In this document: positions 26,518 to 35,407 of the stretch, piece by piece | Layout of the letters: the number at the start of each line of letters is the position of its first letter | How positions within the stretch are numbered: the stretch's first letter is position 1 | NCBI RefSeq assembly: GCF_014202975.1 | Contig: NZ_JACHHZ010000007.1 | Span: 75,913 to 139,912 of the forward strand | Length of the DNA stretch: 64,000 bases | DNA from: Povalibacter uvarum | Lineage (GTDB): Bacteria > Pseudomonadota > Gammaproteobacteria > Steroidobacterales > Steroidobacteraceae | Direction of reading: 5' to 3' | Made by a program: the position numbers and the translations under genes | The notes under the pieces: model-generated | What the model was told of the DNA's origin: nothing | Database searches by the model: none | The model's input: the letters and a program-made list of their open reading frames with translations, nothing else

Positions 26518-27738
26518 ATGGGAAAGATGTGGGATGACACCGGCTGCCAGGAAATCACGTTCGGCGTTCGGCAGTTTCATGTAAGCCGGACCGAGCCCGC
26601 GTCGATCGCGCTGGTCGACGACGACTTTCAGGGAGGCATCGTTCACTACGTGAACTCCAACGCCATATCGGCGCACTCGCCGTACTCGCCGGTCACGCGG
26701 CTGATTCACACGCTGCTCAACAACAACAAGGCGAAGGTTCTGACCGGCAACGTGATCTACACGACGGAGGCGCCGACTGCCATGTGCCTCGGCATGGCCT
26801 CCAATGTCGGCGCGGCCGTGAAGCAGATTGCGGTGATCAAGGGGCGGGTGCTGAAGGACTCGCAGTACAAGCAGGTCGACTGGTCGTCATGGCTGGCGAC
26901 ACGCAACACCGAGTTGAACGCATATGCATGCGATGGCGCGGGCGCTTCTCCAAACCTCGATCTGACCAACGAACTCAAGACCAAGAGGCATGAAGGCGGG
27001 CACAGTGTTCATCGCATCTACATGATGGTTGCGTGCGCACTCATCACGAAGCGGTTCCGCTCGGGCCACGGGCTGAACTCCGGCCAGAACATCGGTTCCA
27101 TCCTGGTTTCCCGGCAGGGCGAGATTCTGGCGTGGGGCGTGAATACGAACGACAACAACCACACGTATCACGCTGAAGTGAACATGATCCAGAGCTATCA
27201 CAGGCGCATGGGCGGCAACTACGCCGGTCTGCCGGACGGCTGCCGCATCTATACGACGCTGAAGCCCTGTGCGATGTGCGCGGGCATGATCATGCAGACG
27301 GTCGCGAACCCCGGATCCTTCAAGGTGTTCTACGAACAGCATGATCCGAGCGGTTTCGCGGCCGACACTGCGCTCGACAAGGCTCCGGGTCGTCAGTCGG
27401 CGTTGTTTACGGGCAGCCACGTTCTCGACATCGTCGGCGTCGAGACCGCGGAGAGCAAATCCCGGGTCGGCAAGCCGCGGATGTCGGACCAGATCAAAGA
27501 TTCTTACCGCAAGATCCAGACATCGAAGAAGGTCGATTCCGAGGACAAGCGCATCACTGCTTTCCTCGGCGACGAGATGGCGACGAAGCTGTTCAGCGCA
27601 GCCGCGACGTCACTGCAGACCAAGTTGCGCAAGCACGGTGTCAGCGGACAGGCGACGGGCAAGGAACTCAATCCGACAGTGACCAGCGCCCTCACGCATT
27701 TGCATGGTTTTCTGCGGGCGCGTGGCGTGGTGAACTGA
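26518..27738 (+). CDS. Tandem cytidine-deaminase-fold protein with degenerate N-terminal copy (Bd3614-like)
   Basis: This cytoplasmic protein of 406 residues has a complete zinc deaminase motif in the middle: H218-A-E220 and P250-C251-x-x-C254 within IYTTLKPCAMCAGM. About 160 residues earlier the protein repeats itself: VIYTTEAPTAMCLGM at 79-93 has Thr87 in place of the first zinc Cys. At the HAE position a segment near SPV replaces the catalytic residues. The N-terminal half is therefore probably an inactive copy. The C-terminal 100 residues are Lys-rich and helical. Family members deaminate nucleotides or nucleic acids, and the Bd3614-like group is a predicted nucleic-acid deaminase family. 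The start at 26518 has GAGGGAGCG upstream. Confidence 0.75.
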   Translation: MGKMWDDTGCQEITFGVRQFHVSRTEPASIALVDDDFQGGIVHYVNSNAISAHSPYSPVTRLIHTLLNNNKAKVLTGNVIYTTEAPTAMCLGMASNVGAAVKQIAVIKGRVLKDSQYKQVDWSSWLATRNTELNAYACDGAGASPNLDLTNELKTKRHEGGHSVHRIYMMVACALITKRFRSGHGLNSGQNIGSILVSRQGEILAWGVNTNDNNHTYHAEVNMIQSYHRRMGGNYAGLPDGCRIYTTLKPCAMCAGMIMQTVANPGSFKVFYEQHDPSGFAADTALDKAPGRQSALFTGSHVLDIVGVETAESKSRVGKPRMSDQIKDSYRKIQTSKKVDSEDKRITAFLGDEMATKLFSAAATSLQTKLRKHGVSGQATGKELNPTVTSALTHLHGFLRARGVVN

Positions 27739-27744
27739 CTTCTC

Positions 27745-28881
27745 TCAGCGGTGGCCCACCGCTTCGGCTGTGACGAATCCCGCTTTCGTCATGGCGTCGA
27801 AGAGTGCTCCGGCGGATCTGGATGTTTTCCCGATCTGCCGGCCTGGCACCTTCAGCGTCAGCCACTGCAGAACACTTTCGAGCGCAGCGTGATGTGAGTG
27901 GCCCGCGCTGCGACTGCGTTCATAGATCCGCAGTTGCTCATGAGCGCTCGTACCGGCATTGGCGATGTCGACGAGTGTAGTCAGGATCGGTCCGCAGCCG
28001 AAACGCGCGATCTCTGTTTCGAGTGAGTCGAGGAAGCGGGCGAGCAACCGACGGACCGACACGGTTGACGCGGGGTCGTCGGAGATGAACTGGGCGTCCA
28101 TGCCGTCGCGTTTCGCCCGCGAGCGATTCTCTCCCGCGATGGCGTATGTGCGAGGCGTGTGATCAGCGCCTGCTTGAAAATTGCGGACAAGCGCAGAGAC
28201 ATGGCATCGGAACAGGTTGGCAATCGCGACGCTGTCCTCTACGCGAGTACATGCATCGGAGATGTTCAGCTCGAGCGCGGTGGTGTTCCTCGCGAGGAAG
28301 TCGGAGGTGCCGCCGTACGGCCACTGATCGAACCGTGCCTGTCGACAGCTGAGTAGTCCGCCGAGTGAGCCGTTCCAGAACGGCGATGAGGTGCTGAGAG
28401 CGAGGAACAACGGCAGCCACGGAATGGAGCGATTCATCAGCGCGACGCGATCGATCCCCGATGGAATCGATACCTGCACGCGAAGTCCGCATGTCTGCTG
28501 TGCCTGTTCGACGATGCGCAGGTCAGCGAGCCTCTCGCCGGAATCCCTGCGCTCAGAAGCCGGCGATTCGGTCGATGTGCCGAGAGGATGCGTGCCCGCC
28601 ACGAGCAGGCGCAATCCATGCGACTCCGCGATGCTCGCCAGGCTGTCTCGCAGGAACGGCATGTCCATCACCGGCTCTGGAGCCAGCAGGAATCTCTGTG
28701 AAGTGACCTCGATGCACGCTCCACGCTTCTCAATAGTTGCCCGGGTTCCCAGCTGTGCGCGGACATCCTCGACGAAGCGCGGCGGGAGCTCGCGAACGAG
28801 TTTGTACGAGCGATCCTCGCAGACAAAGAAGCCCTCCCTGATCGTGAAGGCGTAATCGAAATCGCCGGCGCTCTGGTTCAT
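27745..28881 (-). CDS. Carboxylate-amine ligase of the GCS2 (YbdK-like) family
   Basis: This protein of 378 residues starts close to the family's first motif (FTIREGFFVCEDRSYKLV, with the metal-binding acidic residues partly replaced). It also shows LLVAGTHPLG, GLRVQVSIPSGIDRVALMNR and LLALSTSSPFWNGSLGG, which match the type 2 glutamate-cysteine ligase fold. Such enzymes join a carboxylate to an amine with ATP, and YbdK is a weak gamma-glutamylcysteine synthetase. The usual GxExE motif reads IREGF here, so the ATP/metal site may be altered. A GTG at 28908 would add nine residues. It converges with the deaminase gene with 6 bases between them. Confidence 0.75.
   Translation of the reverse strand: MNQSAGDFDYAFTIREGFFVCEDRSYKLVRELPPRFVEDVRAQLGTRATIEKRGACIEVTSQRFLLAPEPVMDMPFLRDSLASIAESHGLRLLVAGTHPLGTSTESPASERRDSGERLADLRIVEQAQQTCGLRVQVSIPSGIDRVALMNRSIPWLPLFLALSTSSPFWNGSLGGLLSCRQARFDQWPYGGTSDFLARNTTALELNISDACTRVEDSVAIANLFRCHVSALVRNFQAGADHTPRTYAIAGENRSRAKRDGMDAQFISDDPASTVSVRRLLARFLDSLETEIARFGCGPILTTLVDIANAGTSAHEQLRIYERSRSAGHSHHAALESVLQWLTLKVPGRQIGKTSRSAGALFDAMTKAGFVTAEAVGHR
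27747..27763. terminator. Near-perfect palindrome at the deaminase/GCS2 junction
   Basis: AGCGGTGG-C-CCACCGCT is an 8-bp inverted repeat overlapping the last codons of the GCS2 gene and lying just after the deaminase stop. It is a plausible shared terminator. Confidence 0.4.
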
Positions 28882-29231
28882 GCGTACACATCCGTCGTCG
28901 CCCCGCACTTGAGCGACATTTCGCGGAGAGTAGCACTCGCGGATGTGGGATCAGCGACGCGCGGAACGAGTAGTGAGCGCCGTCGGATCGTGAACAGTGC
29001 AAGGATTGCTCACGATTCTCACGATCACGAACCGCCGGGAATGAGGTTGCCCGTACGGGCTCTACCGATCGCTGGACGATCGGCTCGTGAATCGACAGGC
29101 AATCGCGAGTCTGTGCAAAGGACACCGTACGTGCACTACACCTGTCCGGCGGTGCGATCGGGAGGATCGATCTTCGTGCCGTTGTCGCAACGATTGCGAG
29201 AATGTAGCAATCTTTTCGTCAGGGAAGCGCT
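28882..29231. other. 350-base gene-free stretch upstream of the GCS2 gene
   Basis: No convincing open frame was found here. It holds a repeated heptamer (ATCGTGA at 28987, TCACGAT at 29010 and 29019) and a 7-bp stem (CCGATCG and CGATCGG, 29065-29083). It also carries the promoter region of the GCS2 gene and the 3' flank of the response regulator operon. Confidence 0.5.
28987..29025. promoter_or_regulatory. Triple heptamer motif, candidate operator
   Basis: One ATCGTGA and two TCACGAT copies (its reverse complement) fall within 39 bases. The two TCACGAT copies are spaced 9 bases apart. They lie 106-144 bases before the GCS2 start codon. No regulator is assigned. Confidence 0.3.
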
Positions 29232-29867
29232 CTATCCGCGCTTTTGCGCGCGGGCATCGAGCCCGATGCGCACTGCGTCCGCGAGTGTCCGGCAACCGAG
29301 CTTCTCCATCATCCGCGCCTTGTAGACCTCCACGGTACGCGGGCTGATGTCCAGGCGCTCGGCGATTTCGCGATGCTGCAATCCGTCCGCAAGCAGATCC
29401 AGGACACCCCGCTCGCGCGCGGTGAGGCGGTTCAGGCGGGCGTCGAGATCGCTCCGCTCGCTGTCGGCGCGATGCCGTTCCTCATCGATGCGGATCGCGT
29501 TGAGGAGCACGTCGATCAGGATGGAATCATCCACGGGCTTCTCGAGGAAGTCGACTGCGCCGTTCTTGAGAGCCGCACGAGTGGTGCTGACATCGCCGTG
29601 CGCGGTGAGCACGACGACGGGAAGTGAAATACCGCGCTCACGCATCGCTGCCTGAAGTTCCAGCCCGCTCATGCCCGGCATCTTGAAGTCGGTCAGCAGG
29701 CAGCCCCGCCAGCTCGGATCGTAGACCTCGAGAAAGTCCTCGGCGGAAGCGAATACGGATGCGCGCAGGCCCTTGAGCGAGATCAGCAGGCTCAGTGCAT
29801 CGCGGACGGCTGCGTCGTCATCGACGACGAAGACGGTGGCGTCAGGCATGGGCAGTCGCGCGCTCAT
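29232..29867 (-). CDS. FixJ-family response regulator
   Basis: The protein has 211 residues. A receiver domain (about 10-125) carries the acidic pocket D16-D17-D18, the phosphorylated Asp D60 in LLTDFKMPGMSG, and Lys in FLEKPVDD. A LuxR/FixJ-type helix-turn-helix follows (about 145-205) with LTARERGVLDLLADGLQHREIA and ISPRTVEVYKARMMEK. Phosphorylation by the neighbouring kinase should allow dimer formation and DNA binding. It starts inside the kinase stop codon (ATGA overlap), so the two are translated together. The target genes are not in view. Confidence 0.92.
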   Translation of the reverse strand: MSARLPMPDATVFVVDDDAAVRDALSLLISLKGLRASVFASAEDFLEVYDPSWRGCLLTDFKMPGMSGLELQAAMRERGISLPVVVLTAHGDVSTTRAALKNGAVDFLEKPVDDSILIDVLLNAIRIDEERHRADSERSDLDARLNRLTARERGVLDLLADGLQHREIAERLDISPRTVEVYKARMMEKLGCRTLADAVRIGLDARAQKRG

Positions 29868-31834
29868 ACGGTGGGTGAGTCGGTCGGAAACTCGAACGGC
29901 AGGAACATGGTGAACGAAGCACCGCCCAGTGTGCCAGCACTCGTGCAGGAAAGTTCGCCGCCGCGGGCACGGATCAGGGAACGGCTGATCGCGAGGCCCA
30001 GGCCCATGCCGTCGGGTTTGCTCGTGACGAAGGGTTCGAAGAGCTTGTCCCGCAGTTCCGGAAGCATTCCCGGACCGGAATCGTCCACGCGCACCGTCGC
30101 GGCTCGCTGCGAGCGGGAGGCCGAGAGAACGATCAGTCGACGCCCTTCGGGCATCTGGCTCACCGCATCGATGGCATTCGCGAGCAGGTTGTGCAGGGCG
30201 ATTTCCACGTGGGTTGCATCGCCCTCGAAAGTGGGAATGTCCGGATCGATCGAGACGCTCAGCGAAGCATTGTGCCGACGCAGACGCTCCTGGAATGCAT
30301 CGACCACGGCAGTACAGATCTCGTCCAGATCGATGGTCTCCCGTTTGTGGGCACCACCCTGGTAAAAATTTCGCAGGCGCCGCAGCACTTCGGAAGCGCG
30401 GATCGCTTCGTGTGCGGCTTTGCCCAGAGTGTCCTGCAAATGCTCCTGATCCGCAGGCTGCCGATCCGCGAGGATCTTCGATGCACGCACGTACGAGACG
30501 AGCGCCGTAATGGGCTGATTCAGTTCGTGCGCGAGTGCCGATGCCAACTCTCCGGCTGCGGCGAAACGCATGGCGCGTGCGAGGGCCGCGTCATGCTCGC
30601 GCAGTTGTTGTTCGGCCTTGCGACGCTCCGTTGCATCGCGGACGGTGACGAGATACCCGCGATTGGCTGGCGGATCGAGGCGTGCCCAGGCAATTTCCGC
30701 TGGGAATGGCTGGCTGTCGGCGCGCTGGCTCTCGAGAGTTCCACGCCCTTCTTCCGAGACCAGTTGCAGACCCGGCAACAGCTCGGCGAGCAGCCGCCCA
30801 TACTCCGCGCGCTCACCGAAGAGACGCAATGCTGCTGCATTCGTCATCTCGATCCGCCCGTGTGCATCAACGGCGAGCACAGCGTCGGGCGCCATCGCCA
30901 GCACCGCGCGTTGTTCCGCTTCGCGTATCGCCATTCGCTCCAGCACGCCCGCGCGCTCGCTTACGACAGCGCCGAGCAGCAGTGCTGTCAGGCTCAGCGT
31001 CAACATCAGGAATTGCAGGTCGGTGAAGCGCGGTGTGGGAATCTCATTCTGGGACGCGATCAGAAAGCCGATCTGGATGGCCAGCGCGGCAAGAATCGAT
31101 CCCGGCCAGCCCCATCGCAACGCGATCCAGATCAGCGGAACGAACAACAGCGCGAAGAAGCGCAGCTGATCCGCCGCCGGCAGCATGAAGATGATCACGA
31201 GTGTCAGTGCGATCGACGCGAACTGCGCGAATACTTCCATGTGGTGCCCCGAGAGCGTCCGCGCCATCTCGCGCCAGTGACCTGCAACGATCAGCAGCGG
31301 TGCGACTGTCAGGACTCCGTTGAGGTCGCCGATCCAGTGCCGTGCTAGTGCCTTCAGCGTGGTGTCCGCGGGCAGCACGTGTGTTGCGACCAGCAGACCT
31401 ACGTAACCAGCCGCGACAATCGCAGTCCCGACAGCGACTGTCGTTGCGAGACGCGCTGCGTGCACGACCGTTGCCATCGGGATGGCGATGCGCCAGCTGC
31501 GAATCACGACTCCCATCGTTGCGTAGCCGCAGGCGACCCACAGCGACATGGCGACATGAAGCAGTAGCGGCTGCGAGGGGATGCGAACCAGACTTTCGGC
31601 GAGGAAAGTGGCAATGGCGGCGGCGGGCAGCCAGCGTGGGCCGCGCCAGACAAGCAGCGCGAGCGTCAGGCCGGCCTGCGGATTCCAGGGAGTAATGCTC
31701 GGCGCAAGCGGGCGCACGAAGCTGAGCCATACCAGCAGCAGATGGAGCGCCAGATAGAGGGCCAGGTACAACGCGACCTGTGCGACGGGTTCCCAGGTTC
31801 GAGGCCAGGTGCGGGTGATGGGCAGCGTTGCCAT
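29864..31834 (-). CDS. MASE1-domain sensor histidine kinase (FixL-like output)
   Basis: This inner-membrane kinase of 656 residues has an N-terminal MASE1 sensor (about 15-300) with eight or so hydrophobic helices. A PAS domain (about 310-415, APDAVLAVDAHGRIEMTNAAALRLFGE) follows. The dimerisation domain has the phospho-acceptor H436 in ALAHELNQPI, and the HATPase domain (about 540-645) has N, G1 (DSGPGM) and G2 (GMGLGLAI) boxes. The HELNQP box and tight coupling to a FixJ-type regulator put the output half near FixL/DctB kinases. The PAS lacks an obvious heme His, so oxygen sensing is not supported. The ligand of MASE1 is unknown. Confidence 0.9.
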   Translation of the reverse strand: MATLPITRTWPRTWEPVAQVALYLALYLALHLLLVWLSFVRPLAPSITPWNPQAGLTLALLVWRGPRWLPAAAIATFLAESLVRIPSQPLLLHVAMSLWVACGYATMGVVIRSWRIAIPMATVVHAARLATTVAVGTAIVAAGYVGLLVATHVLPADTTLKALARHWIGDLNGVLTVAPLLIVAGHWREMARTLSGHHMEVFAQFASIALTLVIIFMLPAADQLRFFALLFVPLIWIALRWGWPGSILAALAIQIGFLIASQNEIPTPRFTDLQFLMLTLSLTALLLGAVVSERAGVLERMAIREAEQRAVLAMAPDAVLAVDAHGRIEMTNAAALRLFGERAEYGRLLAELLPGLQLVSEEGRGTLESQRADSQPFPAEIAWARLDPPANRGYLVTVRDATERRKAEQQLREHDAALARAMRFAAAGELASALAHELNQPITALVSYVRASKILADRQPADQEHLQDTLGKAAHEAIRASEVLRRLRNFYQGGAHKRETIDLDEICTAVVDAFQERLRRHNASLSVSIDPDIPTFEGDATHVEIALHNLLANAIDAVSQMPEGRRLIVLSASRSQRAATVRVDDSGPGMLPELRDKLFEPFVTSKPDGMGLGLAISRSLIRARGGELSCTSAGTLGGASFTMFLPFEFPTDSPTV

Positions 31835-31913
31835 GGCGGCGAGCGTAGCTCACGGTGCCAGGCTGGGAAACCGGGAAAACTCGGCGGAGCTGCGGTGTGA
31901 GGCTCTTCTCCAG

Positions 31914-31950
31914 CCACGACGCTGCCGCTGAATTGCCGGCAGCGTCGTGG
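31914..31950 (-). terminator. Strong hairpin after the DUF4394 gene
   Basis: A 14-bp perfect stem (CCACGACGCTGCCG and its complement) with a 9-base loop lies 10 bases beyond the stop of the minus-strand DUF4394 gene. It precedes the kinase gene on the same strand and probably insulates the kinase operon. Confidence 0.6.
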
Positions 31951-31959
31951 TGCGCGCAA

Positions 31960-32826
31960 TCACCGATCGAGCGGTACCGCAATGTCGGTGACGTTCTGGC
32001 GGAACGTGCCCAACAGCTGCGCCGTGCCCGTAAGCAGGCTGACGCGATAGAAGGCCGAATATCCGCCGCTGCTGAGGACGGCGTAGCCGCGATTACTGCG
32101 CGCAATCGAGCCGCGCAATTCACTGAAGATGTCGAATCCAGCCGCTGCATCCGCGTCGATCGTCGTTCGCCCCGTTGCACCCAGGGAACCGTTGTTCGGA
32201 GGGGCTTGCACTGCGATCTGATCCATAGTCACGTCGAGGTCGAAGAGGGTAGTGGCTGTCTGCGGGTCCAGGTCGTTGTTCGTGTACGCAGCACCGACGA
32301 TGCCCAGTGCCGCGATGCCCGCCGTGTAGTTGAGTCCACCATCGGCGAGCGTCGTTCCCCCTGCATTGACGTTGTGGCGCAGATTCTGGCCGGTGTCGCT
32401 CACGATTCGCAGTCGATCGGCCGCGGGATTGAAGTCGACGCCGAACGATGTGCCGTTGAGTGCTTGTGTGAGCACGCTCACCTGAGTGGCAGCGGCATTG
32501 GTGGTGTCGAGCTTGTAAACGCCGCCACCGTCGCCGACACCGTACAACTCACCGTCCTGCACGCGGAAGTCGATGCCCACCAGGCGTGTATCAGGGCTGA
32601 CGAGACCGCCGACATAGCCGATCTGCCGTGTGTGCCGCGGCGACTGCTCGTTGAAGCAGACGAGGAAGCCATCATCCGTCAGTCCTACGACACGCAGCGT
32701 CTTGCCGTGATCGGCATTGCTGCAATCGAAATTCTTCGTCGCCTGTGACGAGGTCGAACCCAACAACATCAGTACTCCGGCCGCCGCGCCCAGACTCCGA
32801 CAGCGATTCCCGATTCGCATACGCAT
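31960..32826 (-). CDS. Secreted DUF4394-type protein
   Basis: The protein has 288 residues. A signal peptide (about 1-28, ending SSQATK) exports it. The mature part matches the DUF4394 pattern: LVGIDFRVQDGELYGVGDGGGVYKLDT, then FGVDFNPAADRLRIVSDTGQNLRHNVNAG, and NNDLDPQTATTLFDLDVTMDQ. A beta-propeller-like fold is likely. Function is unknown; such proteins often carry anchoring tails, which are absent here. The ATG at 32826 is chosen over an upstream TTG because AGAGGAGTC precedes it. Confidence 0.8.
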   Translation of the reverse strand: MRMRIGNRCRSLGAAAGVLMLLGSTSSQATKNFDCSNADHGKTLRVVGLTDDGFLVCFNEQSPRHTRQIGYVGGLVSPDTRLVGIDFRVQDGELYGVGDGGGVYKLDTTNAAATQVSVLTQALNGTSFGVDFNPAADRLRIVSDTGQNLRHNVNAGGTTLADGGLNYTAGIAALGIVGAAYTNNDLDPQTATTLFDLDVTMDQIAVQAPPNNGSLGATGRTTIDADAAAGFDIFSELRGSIARSNRGYAVLSSGGYSAFYRVSLLTGTAQLLGTFRQNVTDIAVPLDR

Positions 32827-33045
32827 GATGAAGACTCCTCTTCGCAAGGTGATGTTGCCCCGCCTCAGGACGGATCGAGGCCGCCGGCAGTGCGAAGTAA
32901 GTTACGCAGCACGGATGCAATCGGATGCAGGGAAGCCGAAGCCGCACAAACAGCCAACCATTGTGCGGCGCGCACACACCCATCAGACTCGTCGTTCGGT
33001 ACAGTCGTGCGCAGATCGATTCGGCTGCGGAAAAAGGGAGTGATC

Positions 33046-33711
33046 ATGGCCAGCAGTGTCAACCTCTCGCGTCAGTTTCGGGGCGCGCGATCCTGGGTTA
33101 TCGGACTTCTGCTTTTGGTGGGAGTGCCTGCTCTCGCGGATCCCGCATCCGCATTGGATCGCGAGCTCACACCGGATGCATCCCTGCCCATTCCACGGCT
33201 GAGCTTCGACGGCGCGGGAGCGCTGGCGATCCGGGCTTCGGCCACCTCTTCAGAACACGACTTCGACTTCCTCGTGGGCAACTGGAATCTGAAGAACCGC
33301 AAGCTGAAGTCGCGTCTCACGCAATCGCACGAGTGGATCGCGTTTGAATCGAAAGTGGAGATGCAGCAGATCCTCAACGGCGTAGGCAACATCGACAAGT
33401 ACGCCGAGCTCACGGGCGACAAGCCCTACGAAGGAGTCGCACTGCGGCTCTTCAATACGAAGACGAAGCTCTGGAGCATTTACTGGGCCGACAGCAATTC
33501 GGGTGCGCTCGATCCGCCCGTCGTGGGCTCTTTCGAGAACAAGGTCGGCCACTTCTTCGCGAGGGATACCTACAAGGGCCAGAACATCATCGTGGTGTTC
33601 CGATGGGATGTGCGCAATGCCGAGCGCCCGATCTGGAGCCAGGCCTTCTCGACGGATGAGGGCAGGACCTGGGAATGGAATTCGATCAATGTGTCGGAGC
33701 GAGTGCGGTAG
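33046..33711 (+). CDS. Secreted hypothetical protein with a DUF1579-like lipocalin-type motif
   Basis: The protein has 221 residues and a signal peptide at about 1-30 (ending VPALAD). The mature protein carries EHDFDFLVGNWNLKNRKLK, a motif seen in small beta-barrel proteins related to DUF1579. It continues with GNIDKYAELTGDKPYEGVALRLFNTKTKLWSIYWAD. The aromatic, strand-rich pattern suggests a ligand-binding barrel in the periplasm. The ligand is unknown. It is divergent from the DUF4394 gene. The ATG has AAAAAGGGAGTG upstream. Confidence 0.65.
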   Translation: MASSVNLSRQFRGARSWVIGLLLLVGVPALADPASALDRELTPDASLPIPRLSFDGAGALAIRASATSSEHDFDFLVGNWNLKNRKLKSRLTQSHEWIAFESKVEMQQILNGVGNIDKYAELTGDKPYEGVALRLFNTKTKLWSIYWADSNSGALDPPVVGSFENKVGHFFARDTYKGQNIIVVFRWDVRNAERPIWSQAFSTDEGRTWEWNSINVSERVR

Positions 33712-33738
33712 CGCACTGGGCCAGGCCTGCGGCTGCAC

Positions 33739-35217
33739 TCATTGCGCCGGCGCTGCTCGGGTGCCGGCCTTCATCAGACTTCCGATGCGGACTACCAGAA
33801 TGAGCACGGATGTCAGCGCCAACGACAGCAGCAAACCTGTCTCGACCGGATAGTAGTAGGCGAGCCAAAGCCACGACCACGGAACGACCCGGCCGAGCAG
33901 CATCGGAAGAGCGATCAGGACGGCGATGGCGGTTGCGGCATAGCAGACGAATCCCACCGCAATGCGCCACCATGGTCGTGGCGTGGTTGCCCATTTCCTG
34001 GTGCGCGTCAGTTTCCACGCGGTGAACGCCCAGTTCCCTGCCAGCAACAGTCCGGCGACGAGATCAATCCTCGGCAGAAGAGGCGCGGAATTGGCGGGCG
34101 GCGACAGTCCCTTGCGCAATGAAAGGATGCCAAGCGCCATGTCTCGCGGCGCATTGCTGTCGCCGCACGGGCAGAGGACGACGACACCGTCTCCATTCTC
34201 GAAGAACGCCACGTATGAACTGTAGGTGGGCAGTCCACCGCTGTGCGAGATGCGGCCATTGTTCGCAACGTTCCATCCGAAGGCATAGCCGCGGGATGCG
34301 GCCGATGGCGTATGGGTCTCGCGAAGCGCCTGCGAAGAAAGAAGCTGGCTGCCATTGGCCGCTCGGCCGCCGTTGGCTTGAGCGATGAGCCATTTGCTCA
34401 TGTCGGTGGCCGTCGTCGCGATGCCGCCGGCCCCGTTGATGAAGAAGGGTCCGCCGGGTGCTATGAATGCATGACCGAAGGCGTAGACGTGTCCGCGGGC
34501 AATGCCGTGCCGACGTTCATCTACAAAGTCGACGGTCCGGGTTTCAGTCATTCCCAGGGGCAGGAACACTTGCGTGCGCATGTAGTCGTCGAAGGGACGA
34601 CCGCTGATCACTTCCACCAGCCGCGCCGCGGTGGCGTAGTTCGGGTTGAAGTAGTTGTGCGTCGTTCCCGGCTCGGTCGCCAGGCGAGCACGGCGCAAGC
34701 GGGCAACGGCCGTCGCCAACGAGTCCGGTTGCGGAAGCGACCACTGCCGGATTCCCACTTCCCACATTCCGGAGGTGTGATTGAGCAGGTGCCGGACGGT
34801 GATTGAGCCAGCTCGCTGATCAGCCAGCTTGAACTCAGGAAGATACCTCTGGACTGGAGCGTCCAGTTCGATCTGCCCCGCTTCGACGAGCTGCATGAGA
34901 GCGACGCCCGTGAAGGCCTTGCTCGTCGAGCCGAGGTAGAACGGCGTGCTGCCCGTTACCGGGCGGTTCGATGAGTCCCGACCATATCCGGCGACCGAGA
35001 GCACGTAACCGCCGTAGGTCACTGCGACAGCGACGCCGGGAAGCGCGCGTCGGGACATCTCGGCGCGGATGAACTCGTCGATCGCGGTCGCTGCGCTTGT
35101 CGCGGGGTCGGGGGACGCATTGCTGTCCCCTTGCCGGGTTGCAGCGGAACTCGCCGAGCCCAGGGCCAAAGCGGCACAGATCGCAACTGTCCGAAGCCAA
35201 CGCGCCGTCACATCCAT
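33739..35217 (-). CDS. Penicillin-binding-protein-like serine hydrolase with C-terminal membrane helices
   Basis: The protein has 492 residues with a signal peptide or anchor at about 10-27. The beta-lactamase-family domain (about 45-370) shows the nucleophile S97-x-x-K100 in LGSTSK, a Tyr-x-Asn-like element (NYFNPNY) and the third box HSGG (GRISHSGGLPTYSS). This catalytic set fits class C-like esterases and peptidases. Three or so hydrophobic helices follow (about 385-480), so the protein is anchored in the inner membrane with its active site probably in the periplasm. The substrate may be a peptide or ester. A second family member lies at 45235. Confidence 0.85.
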   Translation of the reverse strand: MDVTARWLRTVAICAALALGSASSAATRQGDSNASPDPATSAATAIDEFIRAEMSRRALPGVAVAVTYGGYVLSVAGYGRDSSNRPVTGSTPFYLGSTSKAFTGVALMQLVEAGQIELDAPVQRYLPEFKLADQRAGSITVRHLLNHTSGMWEVGIRQWSLPQPDSLATAVARLRRARLATEPGTTHNYFNPNYATAARLVEVISGRPFDDYMRTQVFLPLGMTETRTVDFVDERRHGIARGHVYAFGHAFIAPGGPFFINGAGGIATTATDMSKWLIAQANGGRAANGSQLLSSQALRETHTPSAASRGYAFGWNVANNGRISHSGGLPTYSSYVAFFENGDGVVVLCPCGDSNAPRDMALGILSLRKGLSPPANSAPLLPRIDLVAGLLLAGNWAFTAWKLTRTRKWATTPRPWWRIAVGFVCYAATAIAVLIALPMLLGRVVPWSWLWLAYYYPVETGLLLSLALTSVLILVVRIGSLMKAGTRAAPAQ

Positions 35218-35407
35218 GAGACATCGACCTCACGCATTGGCGTAACCCTGTCGATCATTCTTGTCGCCCGATCCCAGACCGTGCATTCGGTGTGGTCAGG
35301 CATGTTATCGCGACGCATCGTCGGGGTGATATCCGCCGCTCGCCTTCCTGTGTCCGCGGGGGCGAGCTAGGATGAGGCGGCACCGGGACCGTTGAAAGGG
35401 ACACCGC

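Noticed and set aside
30191-31348. Plus-strand open frame of 385 codons
   Set aside because: Antisense to the MASE1 kinase, with no motif and skewed composition.
29864-31834. Heme-based oxygen sensor of the FixL type
   Set aside because: The PAS domain lacks a recognisable heme-binding His and FixK is not adjacent, so only the output half is FixL-like.
33739-35217. A true beta-lactamase
   Set aside because: The SxxK/Y-N/H-G set is shared with many esterases, and C-terminal membrane helices are not typical of beta-lactamases.
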